This document shows, piece after piece, positions 35,981 to 45,401 of a stretch of 55,162 nucleotides of DNA (the first letter of the stretch is position 1; each line of letters opens with the position of its first letter). The stretch lies in the NCBI GenBank assembly GCA_949840345.1, contig CATKWX010000009.1, forward strand, positions 1 to 55,162, read 5' to 3'. The stretch is from an uncultured Eubacteriales bacterium. Its GTDB lineage: Bacteria > Bacillota > Clostridia > TANB77 > CAG-508. A program made the position numbers and the translations under genes. The notes under the pieces are model-generated. The model was not told the DNA's origin and made no database searches. It worked only from the letters and a program-made list of their open reading frames with translations.

Positions 35981-36679
35981 CTATTTTATAATTCCTATTG
36001 CTGTATTTATACAAACCTTTAAATCTTCTAGTATACTGAATTTTTTTATATACTCTAAATTCCATTTCATCTTTTCTGGTAAAACTCTATTTATATAAAT
36101 ATCATCTACTTTTTCGCCTTTATTCAAGTATTTGCTAATTATTTCATCTTCATTTTTATATTTTATACTTGCTCTAGATGTTATTCCCGCTTTCATTAGT
36201 AGTGTTGCCTTCATTTCATCTGTATATTTATCTACGTACTTTTTTACCTCTGGTCTTGTTCCTACAAAAGACATATCTCCTATTAAAACATTTATTAGTT
36301 GTGAAATTTCATCTAGTCTACATTTTCGTATCAATTTACCAACTTTTGTTATTCTTGGATCTTCTCCTATTGTTACTAAACTGCCTATCTTGTCTGCATT
36401 TTGCACCATTGTCCTAAACTTAAATATTTTAAATATTCTTCCATACTCAGTTATTCTTTCTTGTTTATAGAAAACTGGCCCTTTAGAATCTATTTTAATT
36501 GCTATTGCTATTATTAGAAAAAATGGAGACAAAATTATTAACAATATTAGTGATATTAATATATCAAATACTCTTTTTAATAGTATACTTGCTTTTTTCT
36601 TTTTTAATATATCATAATATTTTTTAGTTTCTTCATTTTTTATATTGTGTGGTATATCTTCCCACTTTTTTAAAATCAT
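35981..36679 (-). CDS. Initiating sugar-phosphate transferase (bacterial sugar transferase family)
   Basis: A 232-residue enzyme moving a sugar-1-phosphate onto undecaprenyl phosphate, the first membrane step of glycan synthesis. One membrane hairpin (about 36-58, FDILISLILLIILSPFFLII) precedes the catalytic domain with GPVFYKQERITEYGRIFKIF, KFRTM, LIRKCRLDEISQLINVLIGD and SFVGTRPEV. It is the short PglC-like form without the N-terminal multi-spanning domain. The ATG at 36679 lies just after the stop codon of the aminotransferase gene; a GTG at 36691 overlapping that gene is the alternative start. Confidence 0.9.
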   Translation of the reverse strand: MILKKWEDIPHNIKNEETKKYYDILKKKKASILLKRVFDILISLILLIILSPFFLIIAIAIKIDSKGPVFYKQERITEYGRIFKIFKFRTMVQNADKIGSLVTIGEDPRITKVGKLIRKCRLDEISQLINVLIGDMSFVGTRPEVKKYVDKYTDEMKATLLMKAGITSRASIKYKNEDEIISKYLNKGEKVDDIYINRVLPEKMKWNLEYIKKFSILEDLKVCINTAIGIIK

Positions 36680-36680
36680 T

Positions 36681-37880
36681 TTAAATCTCACTTACTATCT
36701 TTCTAAAATTTTCAATTATATAATCTACTTCGCTATCGGTTAATTTAGTATATAATGGTAAAGTTATTTCGTTTTTATAAAAGTCATATGCATTAGGGTA
36801 CTTTTCAATATCAAATCCTAAATTCTTATATGCTGTAAGTAATGGTAGTGGTTTGTAGTGTACGTTGCACGCAATTCCTTGTTCTGCCATTTTTATAATT
36901 ATTTGATTTCTCTTTTCTTCGTCTATTCCATTTACTCTTACTAAATATAGATGACCTGAAGAAGTATGATTATCATCTTTATGGTTTAATAATTTTACTG
37001 GTAAATCTTTAAAAGCATTGTTATATTTTTCTATAATTTGTTGTCTTCTTTCTAATAATTTAGGATATCTTTTTATTTGAGCCAAACCTATTCCTGCAGT
37101 TATATCTGTCATATTGCATTTATACAATGGTGCAACTATATCATATTCCCATGCTCCTAATTTATTTTTATTTAGTGCATCTTTTGTTTGTCCATGTAAA
37201 GATAATAATTGATACTGCTTGTATATATATTCATTATCTAATCCTTCTCTACTTCTCCACACAGCTGCTCCGCCCTCTGCAGTTGTTAAATTTTTTACAG
37301 CATGGAATGAAAATGTAGTAAAATCTGCATACTCCCCTGACATCTTATTATCTTTTTTTGCACCTATTCCATGTGCACTATCTGCTACAACAATCACTCT
37401 ATTATATAACTTTTGTATATCATTGCTAGGTATAAACATATTCTTTTTTTCTTCTACTATTTTATATATTTTGTCATAATCACATATAATTCCAGCTATA
37501 TCTACTGGTATTATAACTTTTGTTTTTTCATTAATAGCATTTGAAAGTTGATCATAGTCCATTTCAAATGAATCTTTTTTAGTATCTACAAGTACAATTT
37601 TTGCACCTACATGTGCAATTGGACTTGCAGATGCAGTATATGTGTATGCTGAAGTAATAACCTCGTCTCCTGGACCTATTCCTAATATTCTAAGTGTTAG
37701 TTCAAGTGACGCAGTTGCAGAATTTAAACAAACTGCCTTTTCTGTATTACATAGAGTTGCTATTTTTCTTTCAAATTCTTTAGTTTTTGGACCTGTTGTT
37801 ATCCATCCAGATTTTAATGCATCTATTACTTCATTAATTTCTTCTTGTCCTACATCAGGTGGTGAGAATGGTATGTTCAT
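36681..37880 (-). CDS. DegT/DnrJ/EryC1-type sugar aminotransferase
   Basis: A 399-residue PLP enzyme acting on a 4-keto (or 3-keto) nucleotide sugar. It shows IPFSPPDVGQEEINEV, GWITTGPKTKEFE, the cofactor-contacting NSATASLELTLRILGIGPGD, VVADSAHGIGAKK with the PLP-binding Asp, and FSFHAVKNLTTAEGG with the Lys Schiff base. C-terminal GIACNVHYKPLPLL is also family-typical. It follows the 4,6-dehydratase gene and precedes the sugar transferase, so UDP-4-amino-4,6-dideoxy-HexNAc is the most likely product by analogy with PglE. The start has AGGAGG at 10 bases. Confidence 0.93.
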   Translation of the reverse strand: MNIPFSPPDVGQEEINEVIDALKSGWITTGPKTKEFERKIATLCNTEKAVCLNSATASLELTLRILGIGPGDEVITSAYTYTASASPIAHVGAKIVLVDTKKDSFEMDYDQLSNAINEKTKVIIPVDIAGIICDYDKIYKIVEEKKNMFIPSNDIQKLYNRVIVVADSAHGIGAKKDNKMSGEYADFTTFSFHAVKNLTTAEGGAAVWRSREGLDNEYIYKQYQLLSLHGQTKDALNKNKLGAWEYDIVAPLYKCNMTDITAGIGLAQIKRYPKLLERRQQIIEKYNNAFKDLPVKLLNHKDDNHTSSGHLYLVRVNGIDEEKRNQIIIKMAEQGIACNVHYKPLPLLTAYKNLGFDIEKYPNAYDFYKNEITLPLYTKLTDSEVDYIIENFRKIVSEI

Positions 37881-37909
37881 TTTGGGTATCCTCCTTTTTG
37901 ATTTTTATG

Positions 37910-37936
37910 CGGAACGACGAGGGCGTCGTTCCCTAC
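37910..37936. repeat. REP-like palindrome
   Basis: GGAACGACG-type copy with a CCCTACGG tail, in the gap between the dehydratase and aminotransferase genes. It is the only one inside the polysaccharide locus. Confidence 0.85.
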
Positions 37937-37962
37937 GGTGTTTGCAATATATTTTTCGAAAT

Positions 37963-39831
37963 CTATTGTTTGTTTTGTATTCCTTCTCTATATGTTGGTA
38001 TAACTTTCTTTACATTTTCTTTTATTTGTTGCATTGTTATATTTTCGTCTTTTATAATTTCATTCCATATATTAAGCTTGTCATCTAATTCTTCTATTGT
38101 TATATTAGATGGTTTTGCTATATATATTTTGTCATGCTCTGTTGTTGTTAATCCTTCTTCAGACATTAATAATTCTTCATATAGTTTCTCTCCAGGTCTA
38201 AGTCCTGTAACTTCTATTGGAATATCTACATTAGGTTCTAACCCTGATAATTTTATAAGACTTACCGCTAAGTCATAAATTTTTACAGGTTCTCCCATAT
38301 CTAATACAAATATTTCTCCACCTTTTGCATAAGTAATTGCTTGTAGTACAAGTTGTACAGCCTCTGGTATTGTCATAAAAAATCTAGTAATTTCTTTATG
38401 CGTTACAGTAATAGGACCACCTTTTGCTATTTGCTTTTTAAATAGAGGAACTACTGAGCCATTACTTCCCAGTACATTTCCAAATCTAACTGCCACAAAT
38501 TCTGTATTGCTTACTTTGTTTTTTGCTTGTATTATCATTTCGCACATTCTCTTTGTTGCACCCATTATATTTGTAGGATTAACTGCCTTGTCTGTAGATA
38601 TTAACACAAATCTTTTTACATTGTACTTATCGCAACAATTTACAACATTATATGTTCCGAACACATTATTTTTTATTGCTTCTAATGGATTTCCTTCCAT
38701 TAAAGGTACGTGTTTATGCGCAGCAGCATGAAATACTACATATGGGTGATATTTTTCAAAAATATGCTCCATATTCTTTTTATCTCTAATACTTGCTATT
38801 ACTGCATCTATTTTTATATCTTTATATTTTGCCTTTAATTCTAATTCAATATCATATAAACTATTTTCATATATATCTAATAAAACAATTTCTTTCGGTT
38901 TAAATTTTACTATTTGCCTACACAACTCTGAGCCAATAGATCCGCCTGCACCAGTTACCATAACAACATTATCTTGAATTAATTTTGAAATATTATCATT
39001 ATCAAGCTCTATTGGATCTCTTCCTAAGATATCTTCTATTTCTATATCTCTCAAACTTTGTAAAATGTTCTTATCTTCAATTAAATCTTGAATTCCTGGT
39101 AATATTTTTAATTTTAGTCCAGTTTCTTGACAAATAGCCAAAATATCTTTTCTATCTTTTGCTGATATATTTGATATTGCAAAGAAAATTATATCTACAT
39201 TTTCTTGTTCACAAACTTTTATTATATCATTTCTATCTCCTATAATTCGTACTCCTCTAATTTTACAATTTCTTTTCTTTTTGTTATCATCAATTATTCC
39301 TACTATATGATATTTACTCATTAATCTTGTTTTTAAATTTTTAACTACATCAGTTCCAGAATCTCCTGCTCCTATTATAAGTAATCTTTGCGGTTTAATT
39401 TTTTTATTTGTGGCATTTTTATTATTTAATGCAAGTCTTATTACCCCTCTATATAAAACCATTAAAATTCCAATGAAAATGCCTGCTAATATATTTTCCT
39501 TTGTAGATAAAATATTTAACCAGAAAACATCTTCTAAAGCAGATATAACTATGCAAGAAAGCACACAAGCAATCGCATATGTTAAATATTCTTTAACACT
39601 TTCATACATTGTAATATTTTTATATACGCCAAATAAGTTTAAGAATAATTCATAAACTAAAATTGATATTATAATCGAACTAATCATTTGTCTATTTATA
39701 AAAACATCAAAATTAACATATATATCTTCAACAAATATTCTCGTTAAAAAGTATGAAAAAAATATTATACAAATATCTATAATTAATAAACATAATTTTG
39801 AGTATTTTCTAAGTGATCTTAATAATTTCAT
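37963..39831 (-). CDS. Membrane-bound UDP-GlcNAc 4,6-dehydratase-like protein (PglF/CapD/WbpM type)
   Basis: A 622-residue protein. Four N-terminal membrane segments (to about 130) precede a CoA-binding-like Rossmann domain (LLIIGAGDSGTDVVKNLKTR, about 148-167) and an SDR-type dehydratase domain (VVMVTGAGGSIGSELCRQIV, about 291-310). The active-site segment FVLISTDKAVNPTNIMGATK holds the S/T-D-K and M residues of the large 4,6-dehydratases in place of the Tyr of short enzymes. The product would be a UDP-4-keto-6-deoxy-HexNAc that feeds the aminotransferase encoded next. The start has only a weak site (GGGGATG at 4-8 bases). Confidence 0.92.
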   Translation of the reverse strand: MKLLRSLRKYSKLCLLIIDICIIFFSYFLTRIFVEDIYVNFDVFINRQMISSIIISILVYELFLNLFGVYKNITMYESVKEYLTYAIACVLSCIVISALEDVFWLNILSTKENILAGIFIGILMVLYRGVIRLALNNKNATNKKIKPQRLLIIGAGDSGTDVVKNLKTRLMSKYHIVGIIDDNKKKRNCKIRGVRIIGDRNDIIKVCEQENVDIIFFAISNISAKDRKDILAICQETGLKLKILPGIQDLIEDKNILQSLRDIEIEDILGRDPIELDNDNISKLIQDNVVMVTGAGGSIGSELCRQIVKFKPKEIVLLDIYENSLYDIELELKAKYKDIKIDAVIASIRDKKNMEHIFEKYHPYVVFHAAAHKHVPLMEGNPLEAIKNNVFGTYNVVNCCDKYNVKRFVLISTDKAVNPTNIMGATKRMCEMIIQAKNKVSNTEFVAVRFGNVLGSNGSVVPLFKKQIAKGGPITVTHKEITRFFMTIPEAVQLVLQAITYAKGGEIFVLDMGEPVKIYDLAVSLIKLSGLEPNVDIPIEVTGLRPGEKLYEELLMSEEGLTTTEHDKIYIAKPSNITIEELDDKLNIWNEIIKDENITMQQIKENVKKVIPTYREGIQNKQ

Positions 39832-39951
39832 TTTTACATCCCCATAGTTTAAAATTTACTTATGTTATTATATATAATAACATAACATTTTTCAACAAAA
39901 TATATAAAATTTTTATATTTTTTGGTCTTAAATTTTGCGAAATAATTTCTA

Positions 39952-40893
39952 CTATTCTTTGTCTATATTTATTTTCCTATCTATTATATACTGTGGTCTA
40001 TTTTTAGTTTCATCATATATTCTTGCTATGTATTCTGATATTATCCATATTGATAGTAATTGGACTCCACTAAATAATGTTATAGCAACCATTATAGATG
40101 TCCAACCTGCAGTTAAGTTGTTTAGTTCGAATATATATGAGACTAAAGAATATATTAGTATTGCAAGTGATAATACTATCGATATTATTCCTAGACCTCC
40201 AACAAGCTTTAGAGGCTTACTAGAAAAACTTATTATTCCGTCACCTGCCAATTTTAACATTTTCTTTAGCGGATATTTAGTTTTACCGGCGAAACGTTCT
40301 TTTCTCTCGTATTCAAAAGCTGTTTGTTTAAATCCTACCCAGCTAAATAGGCCTCTCAAAAACTTATTATGTTCTGGCATTGAGTTTATTACATCTATAA
40401 CTTTTTTATCTACTAATCTAAAATCCCCTGTATCTCTTGGTATTTCTACATCTGATAATGCATTTAAAGTTTTATAGAACATCTTAGCTGTTAATAATTT
40501 AAATTTAGATTCTCCTCTTCTTGTTTTTCTTTTTCCATATATTACTTCATTTCCTTGTTCCCATAGTTTTAGCATTTCTGGTATTAGTTCTGGTGGATCT
40601 TGTAAGTCCGCATCTATTATAACTATTGCATCTCCTGTTACATATTTTATTCCTGCTGTAACTGCTGCTTGGTGTCCAAAGTTTCTTGAAAATGATATTA
40701 TTTTTACATTCGAGTCTTTTTTTGATATATTTTCTAATATTTCCAATGTTTTATCTTTACTTCCATCGTTTACAAATATTATTTCGTATTCATAACTATC
40801 TATGTTTTTTAATACTTTCTCTACTCTGTTATAACATTCTTCTGCTACCGCTTCTTCATAGTACATTGGTATTACAACTGATACTTTTTTCAT
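39952..40893 (-). CDS. Family 2 glycosyltransferase, GtrB/DPM1-like
   Basis: A 313-residue enzyme that probably loads a sugar onto a polyprenyl phosphate. It has KKVSVVIPMYYEEAVAEECY, the EIIFVNDGSKDKTLEIL site, SFSRNFGHQAAVTAGI, and the metal-binding DADLQDPPELI (about 93-103). Two C-terminal membrane segments (about 228-252 and 263-285) are typical of bactoprenol glucosyl or mannosyl transferases. The start has AGGAG at 7 bases. It begins the polysaccharide transcription direction and is separated from the dehydratase gene by about 120 AT-rich bases. Confidence 0.92.
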   Translation of the reverse strand: MKKVSVVIPMYYEEAVAEECYNRVEKVLKNIDSYEYEIIFVNDGSKDKTLEILENISKKDSNVKIISFSRNFGHQAAVTAGIKYVTGDAIVIIDADLQDPPELIPEMLKLWEQGNEVIYGKRKTRRGESKFKLLTAKMFYKTLNALSDVEIPRDTGDFRLVDKKVIDVINSMPEHNKFLRGLFSWVGFKQTAFEYERKERFAGKTKYPLKKMLKLAGDGIISFSSKPLKLVGGLGIISIVLSLAILIYSLVSYIFELNNLTAGWTSIMVAITLFSGVQLLSIWIISEYIARIYDETKNRPQYIIDRKINIDKE

Positions 40894-40910
40894 ATTACTG
40901 CTCCTTTGGG

Positions 40911-40988
40911 CGGACGAGCAGTGCTCGCCCCTACGTTATTTTTTGATATTTCTTCGCAGAACGGGCAGGCACAAGACCTGCCCCTACA
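40911..40988. repeat. Two REP-like palindromes
   Basis: 40911-40935 (GGACGAGCA/TGCTCGCCC) and 40962-40988 (GGGCAGGCA facing GACCTGCCC), with CCCCTAC(G/A) tails. The second is followed by AGCCGATTAC, which also follows the copy at 42110-42137. Confidence 0.8.
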
Positions 40989-41017
40989 AGCCGATTACGC
41001 CCTAAAATAATTATTCA

Positions 41018-42073
41018 TTATTTCTTTAATGCTTCTATTAACCATTTTCCTGCATTAGATAGTTCATCTAAAGTCCAACCAGTTACTTTATCGCAATTTG
41101 AATTTATTATTGCTGAGGTTTCTTGTTTATTTGATAAATTCCACATTACCCAACTAATTTTGTTTTCATTTAAGAAATTTATCCATTGTTCAGATTGGTT
41201 ATAGTCTATTCCACCATTTCCTGATGCATCACAAATTCCAAATTCTGATACAAATATTGGAAGTCCAGAATCTATTGCTTTTTTTGCTTTGTTTCGTATC
41301 CAGTCTGTGTGTGTTGCAGCATAGAAGTGTAGAGCATACATTATATTATCGTATCCTTCTATTGGGCTTTTAGCAACAATGTCTACATCTTGTGACCAAG
41401 TTGGTGTTCCACATATTATTATTGCATCTGTATCAATTTCTCTTATTTGTTTTATTACATCTTGTGCATATGGCTTTATTTCTCTTTCCCAACTTACGTT
41501 TCCATTAGGCTCATTACATATTTCATATATTATATTTTCATTATCTTTGTATTCTGTTGTTATTTCTTTAAAGAATTCTATTGCTTCAGCTTTGTGTGTA
41601 TTAGGATTTCCATCTGATAAAATATGCCAGTCTACTATAACATATAGTCCTAATTCTGTTGCGTAATTTATGCCTTCTTTTACTTTTGTGTGTTGTTCTT
41701 TTGTATATCCTACATTTGGGTCTGTATACATTGCAAGTCTTACTACATTTATTCCCCACTCATCACGCATAAATTCAAAGGTTTCTTTATTTACATACTG
41801 AGGGAACCATTGTAATCCATGAGTACTTATTCCTTTTAATTGTATAGCTTGTCCATTTTTATCAACTATATTAGTTCCTTTTACACTTAAGTTACCATGA
41901 ATTGATACTGGAGTATTTGCTGTTTCTTCTGGATTTGGTTCTTCGCTTTTAGGTGTCTCTACTGTATCATTTTTTTCTTCCTCACCTGGTGCAATTGATT
42001 TATTTTGGTTTATTAATACTATTATTGCTGTCATTATTAATATTAGTATTATTGCAGTTATTGTTTTCTTCAT
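41018..42073 (-). CDS. Secreted or membrane-anchored GH5 endoglucanase (cellulase)
   Basis: A 351-residue glycoside hydrolase. An N-terminal hydrophobic segment (TITAIILILIMTAIIVLI, about 4-21) acts as signal or anchor, followed by a low-complexity Glu/Pro/Thr linker to about residue 52. The GH5 barrel shows QAIQLKGISTHGLQWFPQYV, NVVRLAMYTD, VIVDWHIL, the acid/base in IIYEICNEPNG and the nucleophile in PIFVSEFGICD. A beta-1,4-glucan substrate is likely (GH5_2-like). Next to a polysaccharide locus it could also trim the cell's own polymer. The start ATG at 42073 has AAAGGA at 9 bases; the longer frame begins in repeat DNA. Confidence 0.92.
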   Translation of the reverse strand: MKKTITAIILILIMTAIIVLINQNKSIAPGEEEKNDTVETPKSEEPNPEETANTPVSIHGNLSVKGTNIVDKNGQAIQLKGISTHGLQWFPQYVNKETFEFMRDEWGINVVRLAMYTDPNVGYTKEQHTKVKEGINYATELGLYVIVDWHILSDGNPNTHKAEAIEFFKEITTEYKDNENIIYEICNEPNGNVSWEREIKPYAQDVIKQIREIDTDAIIICGTPTWSQDVDIVAKSPIEGYDNIMYALHFYAATHTDWIRNKAKKAIDSGLPIFVSEFGICDASGNGGIDYNQSEQWINFLNENKISWVMWNLSNKQETSAIINSNCDKVTGWTLDELSNAGKWLIEALKK

Positions 42074-42109
42074 ATAAATCTTTCCTTTCATATGTAAATT
42101 CTTCGAAGG

Positions 42110-42214
42110 CGGGTCGCCTAAGGCCGCCGACACCTACAAGCCGATTACCACCCTACAACATTTGCAATTAAGTTTCCTTCTGAACACGGAACGGCGAGGG
42201 CGCCGTTCCCTACA
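42110..42214. repeat. Two REP-like palindromes
   Basis: 42110-42137 (GGGTCGCC type, tail CACCTACA) and 42187-42214 (GGAACGGCG type). Together they fill most of the gap upstream of the cellulase gene. Downstream, TGCTGATTATTTTT (42291-42304) repeats the right end of hairpin element B and also occurs at 9209-9222. Confidence 0.8.
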
Positions 42215-42301
42215 ATTATTCATTATTACGTTATTACATTTTATATTTTATAACATTACATATGCTTTGTAAACACTATCAGTGTAATATGCTGATTATT
42301 T

Positions 42302-42574
42302 TTAAAACTTATTTTGCACTATTTGAACAATATCTGCAATATAATCTCCTATTATAGGAATATTTAATAATATTATTTTTTGCAGAATATATATAAGTAT
42401 TGCTGTTATTAGTGTAACTCCTATTCCTATACCTACTCCTCTTGCAATTCCAGCTATTAAATTTCTCTTTAAGATCTCTTTTTTATTTCCAAGTATATAT
42501 GTCATTTCCATAATATTAGATTTTTCTAAACTTTCGCTTATTTTATCTATCTTGTTTTTTAATTCTTTTAACAT
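42302..42574 (-). CDS. DUF5665-type small membrane protein
   Basis: A 90-residue protein with a charged N-terminal helix (LKELKNKIDKISESLEKSN), the segment YILGNKKEILKRNLIAGIAR, and one or two Gly-rich hydrophobic stretches (GVGIGIGVTLITAILIYILQ; IPIIGDYIADIV). This order matches the DUF5665 family of unknown function. I prefer the ATG at 42574 with GGGTGA at 7 bases. The same bases form one arm of the hairpin that ends the UPF0182 gene, so folding could hide the ribosome site. Confidence 0.7.
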   Translation of the reverse strand: MLKELKNKIDKISESLEKSNIMEMTYILGNKKEILKRNLIAGIARGVGIGIGVTLITAILIYILQKIILLNIPIIGDYIADIVQIVQNKF

Positions 42575-42609
42575 TAAAAAATCACCCAAATCTAGTTTGG
42601 ATGATTTTT
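42575..42609 (-). terminator. Terminator or attenuator between the UPF0182 and DUF5665 genes
   Basis: AAAAATCA-CCAAA pairs with TTTGG-TGATTTTT around CTAGA, with a run of six T residues on the minus strand ending at the DUF5665 start codon. It covers that gene's ribosome site. Confidence 0.65.
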
Positions 42610-42623
42610 CTATTTATATTCAT

Positions 42624-45392
42624 TTATTCGTTTCCTACATCAATTTTTTTAGCCTCATCTTCTCTAACTTTTTGCTCTAATTGATCTATTAATTCTTGTA
42701 GTTTCTTTAAATCTTTTCCTACCATTTCCCAATCGTTGCTCTTGCTAGATTCTTCTAAATTGTTATTTGCTTTTATTATTGCCTTTACCAAATCTTGTAT
42801 TGTTTCTGTATTTTCTACTTCTATTTCTACTGCATATTGAGATAGTAAATTGGTTAAGGCTTCTTCTAAATTATTTCCAATTGCTAATTTTGTACCTGAA
42901 GCTACTACTACCTTTTTAAGTCTAGGTTCTTGTGTCTCATTAAGCATTACTTGATATATAGGCTCTATGTATAACAAAGTATTGTTTATTGGTACAACTA
43001 TCATATTTCTTGTAATTTTTGTTCCTGTAACATTTATTGAAGCAATCTCTTTTGCTAATTCTTCGTCTTCTTCTATTTGTGTGTCCAACTGCATTGGACC
43101 TAGTATATTACTTCCTTCTTTATATTTATATAATGTTAGCTTTGCTTTTGTATTGTGATTATATGTTCCAACTAAATATGAAACTATATTTTGTTTTCCA
43201 CTTTGTGTATATGGTACTACTAGTCCTAATTGGCCTTCATCTGAATCTACTGTCTTTACAACAGTATAATATGGTCTTACAGGTGTACTTGCATTTGCAG
43301 ATACTTTTGAAATGTTTTGTTTAGCAATTGCCCATACATCGTCAGTTCTATATAATACTTCTGTTTGTACATCATGATATAAAGATATCATTTGTGCTTG
43401 AATATTATATAAATATTCTGAATAGACTATATGTTTTTCAATATCTTCTGGTATTTCTCCGCAATCAAATAATGTTGGATATATATTATTATATACCATT
43501 GCTATTGGGTCTGTTTTATCTGTTAAATAAAATTTAACAGTTCCATCATAAGCATCTACTAGCACTTTTACTGAATTTCTTATATAGTTTATTTTATGCT
43601 TGTAACCATCTACCTCTATTATAGTTTCTTGAGAATATGGATAATTATTTGATGTTGTATAAGCATCTATTACCCATACAAGTTTTCCTTCATCTGTAAT
43701 TACCATATATGGATTTTTATCATACATTAAATACGGCATTATTGTTTTTACACGCTCTAATATGTTTCTATTTATTAGTATTTTGCTATCACTAGTTACA
43801 TTAGTTGAAAACGCTAATTTTAAGTCTCCTTTTGACATTCCTAAAACTAATCTATCCCAGAAATTTAGCTTTAGCCCAGCTTGTCCATCATAAGTGTTTT
43901 CATTATTTGTTATATTTGTTGTAGGATAATCATATTCTAATGTATTTTTTGCATTCGTTACAACCGTTTCGTCTGTTGACATACCAAAATATATTCTAGG
44001 TTGATTTATATCTATTTTTTCGTCAGATAAATCGAACTCTTTTTGTATATATGCTATATCTCCCAATTCTTCTGTTTGCACTGCTGACGTTATAACTGCT
44101 CCATATCCATGCGTATATTGATATGTTTTATTATTATATGTTCTTCCTGTAGCATTACTTACAATTTCTCTAGGAGTTACATATATAAGCGTTGATTTTC
44201 CGTCTATATCATATAATCCTATTTGTGAATCACTGTAGCTATAATATCCTAGATTTGTTTGATACATTTTTAAATTTTCTAATGTTATGTCTTTGCTTAC
44301 TAAATTAATATTATTTAATACTTTTTTATAATTTTCTACATCATTTAAAGTAATTGTTCCACCATTATCAATTTCAATTTCTTGTATATCTATTCCATAT
44401 GCTTTTTTTGTACTATTTAAGTTATTTGCTATGTATTCCTTCTCTTTATCTAATTTACTTTGATTAACATATAATAAATCGAATCCAACAATTACTACAA
44501 ACATAATTATTAAATACACTGGTATTATCAATAAGGACGTAACAAGTTTTTTAATTTGAGATTTTTTGAAGAATTTAATTGCTAAAAATATACAAACACT
44601 TATTAATATTGCAAGTATTCTATATCCCCATAATTTTATTGTAACATCTGAAAGTCCTGCCCCTAATAATTTAGTTTTTTGTTCATTTGCTAAATCAAGT
44701 ATGTTGCCATAAAGTATGTCTTGTGTTTTTACAAATACCAAACTTGATATTGCAATTGCAACTAGCATAATATTTACCATTAATTGTTTAATAAATACAC
44801 TTTTCTTTAACGATTCTGGATTTATTCCTTCTTCAAAATATTTGTTAAAAGCTACTATATAGTACACTGCTATATATATTGTAATTGCTACAATTAAAAC
44901 TATAATATAAGTTAATATAAATTCTATAAATGGCTTTTGGAACATATAATATCCTATATCCAAATTAAATATAGGGTCTGTCTCTCCAAACCATCCACTA
45001 TTAAAGAAAAGCATTACTTTTTTAGTTAGCATATCTGATGTAAGCATTGTTACAATAATACTTACAATAAAAGCTATTGATTTATTAGGTAGCCTAGGAA
45101 GTTGCTTTTTTTCTTCTTCAAAGAATTTTCTTAATCCTCTTTTTGTTATTCTTGTAGCTATATATATAGCCAAAAATAAAATAGCGAAGTTTACTAAATT
45201 GCAAATCACTTTATAATATATATTTTTTGCAAATACATCTGTATATTGTTCTCCTATTTCTAGAATTGCTAAGTAATTCCCTCTAAATGTAATATAACAA
45301 TATAATAGATATATAGCCAAAAAAGCTAGAACTAACAACATTCTTTTTTTACTTTTCTTTTGCACTTCTACTTTTTTATTCTCTACTTGCAT
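42624..45392 (-). CDS. UPF0182 family membrane protein
   Basis: A 922-residue protein with seven N-terminal membrane segments (to about residue 300) and a large outer domain. TPREIVSNATGRTYNNKTYQ, THGYGAVITSA, QPRIYFGMSTDETVV, GLKLNFWDRLVLGMSKGDLK and the LVWVIDAYTTSNNYPYS segment match the UPF0182 (COG1615) core. The C-terminal 70 residues are acidic and helical. The family is widespread in Gram-positive bacteria with no settled function. The start has AGGAGG at 6 bases. It lies 9 bases downstream of ftsY, suggesting cotranscription. Confidence 0.9.
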   Translation of the reverse strand: MQVENKKVEVQKKSKKRMLLVLAFLAIYLLYCYITFRGNYLAILEIGEQYTDVFAKNIYYKVICNLVNFAILFLAIYIATRITKRGLRKFFEEEKKQLPRLPNKSIAFIVSIIVTMLTSDMLTKKVMLFFNSGWFGETDPIFNLDIGYYMFQKPFIEFILTYIIVLIVAITIYIAVYYIVAFNKYFEEGINPESLKKSVFIKQLMVNIMLVAIAISSLVFVKTQDILYGNILDLANEQKTKLLGAGLSDVTIKLWGYRILAILISVCIFLAIKFFKKSQIKKLVTSLLIIPVYLIIMFVVIVGFDLLYVNQSKLDKEKEYIANNLNSTKKAYGIDIQEIEIDNGGTITLNDVENYKKVLNNINLVSKDITLENLKMYQTNLGYYSYSDSQIGLYDIDGKSTLIYVTPREIVSNATGRTYNNKTYQYTHGYGAVITSAVQTEELGDIAYIQKEFDLSDEKIDINQPRIYFGMSTDETVVTNAKNTLEYDYPTTNITNNENTYDGQAGLKLNFWDRLVLGMSKGDLKLAFSTNVTSDSKILINRNILERVKTIMPYLMYDKNPYMVITDEGKLVWVIDAYTTSNNYPYSQETIIEVDGYKHKINYIRNSVKVLVDAYDGTVKFYLTDKTDPIAMVYNNIYPTLFDCGEIPEDIEKHIVYSEYLYNIQAQMISLYHDVQTEVLYRTDDVWAIAKQNISKVSANASTPVRPYYTVVKTVDSDEGQLGLVVPYTQSGKQNIVSYLVGTYNHNTKAKLTLYKYKEGSNILGPMQLDTQIEEDEELAKEIASINVTGTKITRNMIVVPINNTLLYIEPIYQVMLNETQEPRLKKVVVASGTKLAIGNNLEEALTNLLSQYAVEIEVENTETIQDLVKAIIKANNNLEESSKSNDWEMVGKDLKKLQELIDQLEQKVREDEAKKIDVGNE

Positions 45393-45401
45393 TTTTACCT
45401 C

